This document shows, in pieces, positions 63,163-64,000 of a stretch of 64,000 nt of DNA. The translations under genes and the position numbers were made by a program. This DNA comes from Anagrus nilaparvatae (lineage: Eukaryota > Arthropoda > Insecta > Hymenoptera > Mymaridae). The stretch's first letter is position 1, and each line of letters opens with the position of its first letter. The notes under the pieces were generated by a model that was not told where the DNA came from, did not search any database, and saw nothing but the letters and a program-made list of their open reading frames with translations. The stretch lies in NCBI GenBank assembly GCA_022575985.1, contig JAKSXM010000007.1, positions 56,326,501 to 56,390,500 on the forward strand, read 5' to 3'.

Positions 63163-64000
63163 TTCTTCTTTCGTCTATTTATAATAATATAACAACGTTT
63201 ATTATATAAAACATTGCTTTTTTTTTATCTTGTATGAATTTTTCTTCTTATTGTTCTTTAAGAAAGTTTAAACTTTTCTTTATGTTTTAAACTTGTTTCT
63301 TAGTTAGTTAGTGTACATCAAGTGAAAATTCGGAGCATTTAAGAAATATTTAGAAAAATGTATGTACGTTAGAGAAGATTTTATATCATGCTCTTGGCAA
63401 AATTCCTTCCGGTACGTAAGAGCTTCCGTATATTCTTGTGTGTGTGTATTTAAGTAATGTTCATTATTACTTGGGTATATTTGGATTGGTTAAATAAATT
63501 TTGTTAATCTACTTTTTAATTTTTTGTTTTGAAATATTTTTTGAACCATTTGATTAAAATCAAAATTTTACTGATCCAAATACACCAAAAAATTCTAAAA
63601 ATATAGAATAGTAGCTAAAAATAGTACATAAAATATCAAAGGAGCAAAAATAACGTTTTCACGCTAGATTCTTAAGTTTATGACCCATGGTGCTTACAAT
63701 ATTTTTAGGCGTACTCCGAGTGCAGAAAATTCCATTTCAAATTTTAAGCCCATAAGTTCAAAAAGCTAAATTTCTTATTCCTTGCAAATAAAACGTTAAA
63801 AAAACACCAGCTGTTTTAACATAAAACCCAAAACGTATTTAAAAATTATTCAACTGCGAATAACAAGAAATACTTTATTCTTTTAATTTATCTTTGATCT
63901 AAATTTTTCTAAAAAAAAAAATAGGCTAATTTACGTATATATTTCGGAAGTAATATTTTAACTATTTTATTAAAACTCTTATTTTAAAAACATTTAAAAA
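63163..64000. other. 5' flank of the probable exon 1 and end of window
   Basis: May include the 5' untranslated region or promoter of the minus-strand gene. Contains one copy of a dispersed repeat on the minus strand (63650-63740). No other exon is seen. Confidence 0.35.
63650..63740 (-). repeat. Dispersed repeat, third copy
   Basis: Reverse complement shares TACGCCT, AAAAATATTGTAAGCACCATGG and CTAGCGTGAA with the copies at 27060-27140 and 50040-50580. It has no insertion at the site where the 50-kb copy carries the Transib-like element. Confidence 0.65.

Overview
The window is eukaryotic and almost certainly insect nuclear DNA. It is extremely AT-rich, its genes are split by GT-AG introns, it is full of poly-A/T runs and small inverted-repeat transposons, and its one conserved host gene is an arthropod-type cuticle/apical-matrix ZP-domain gene. 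The very low GC content and the mix of short and very long introns would suit a parasitoid wasp (for example a braconid), but that taxonomic guess is inference. I see no bacterial, viral or organellar genes.

Layout. 1-9896: gene-free, with a duplicated GC-richer repeat (1519-1880), a foldback MITE (5355-5879) and a probable non-LTR retrotransposon tail (about 8546). 9897-17957: a complete hAT DNA transposon of 8045 bp (9905-17949) with a perfect 8-bp target duplication, long inverted arms and a seven-exon, uninterrupted transposase gene on the minus strand; a 398-bp MITE is nested inside it. 17958-26149: gene-free, AT-rich, with small hairpins. 26150-34507: the last three exons, minus strand, of a PAN/ZP-domain transmembrane protein. 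A likely signal-peptide exon of the same gene lies at 63090-63162, which would make its upstream intron region about 28.6 kb; at least one exon, encoding the start of the first PAN domain, should lie between and was not found. 34508-63089: this putative intronic interval holds several MITEs, including a 347-bp TA-flanked element, a 2-kb near-complete hairpin with its own nested element, and a 383-bp element with Transib-like ends. It also holds a four-exon F-box gene resembling FBXO22 (59821-61506, plus strand).

Relations. The ZP gene builds apical extracellular matrix; the F-box gene is unrelated, probably nested in its first intron on the opposite strand. The rest is mainly transposon-derived. 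The strongest results are the intact hAT element reconstructed exon by exon, the Transib-like MITE whose ends carry an RSS-like heptamer, the giant 2-kb hairpin, and the hydrophobic leader on the F-box protein. Exon models were made by eye from reading frame, intron phase and splice sites and have no transcript support.
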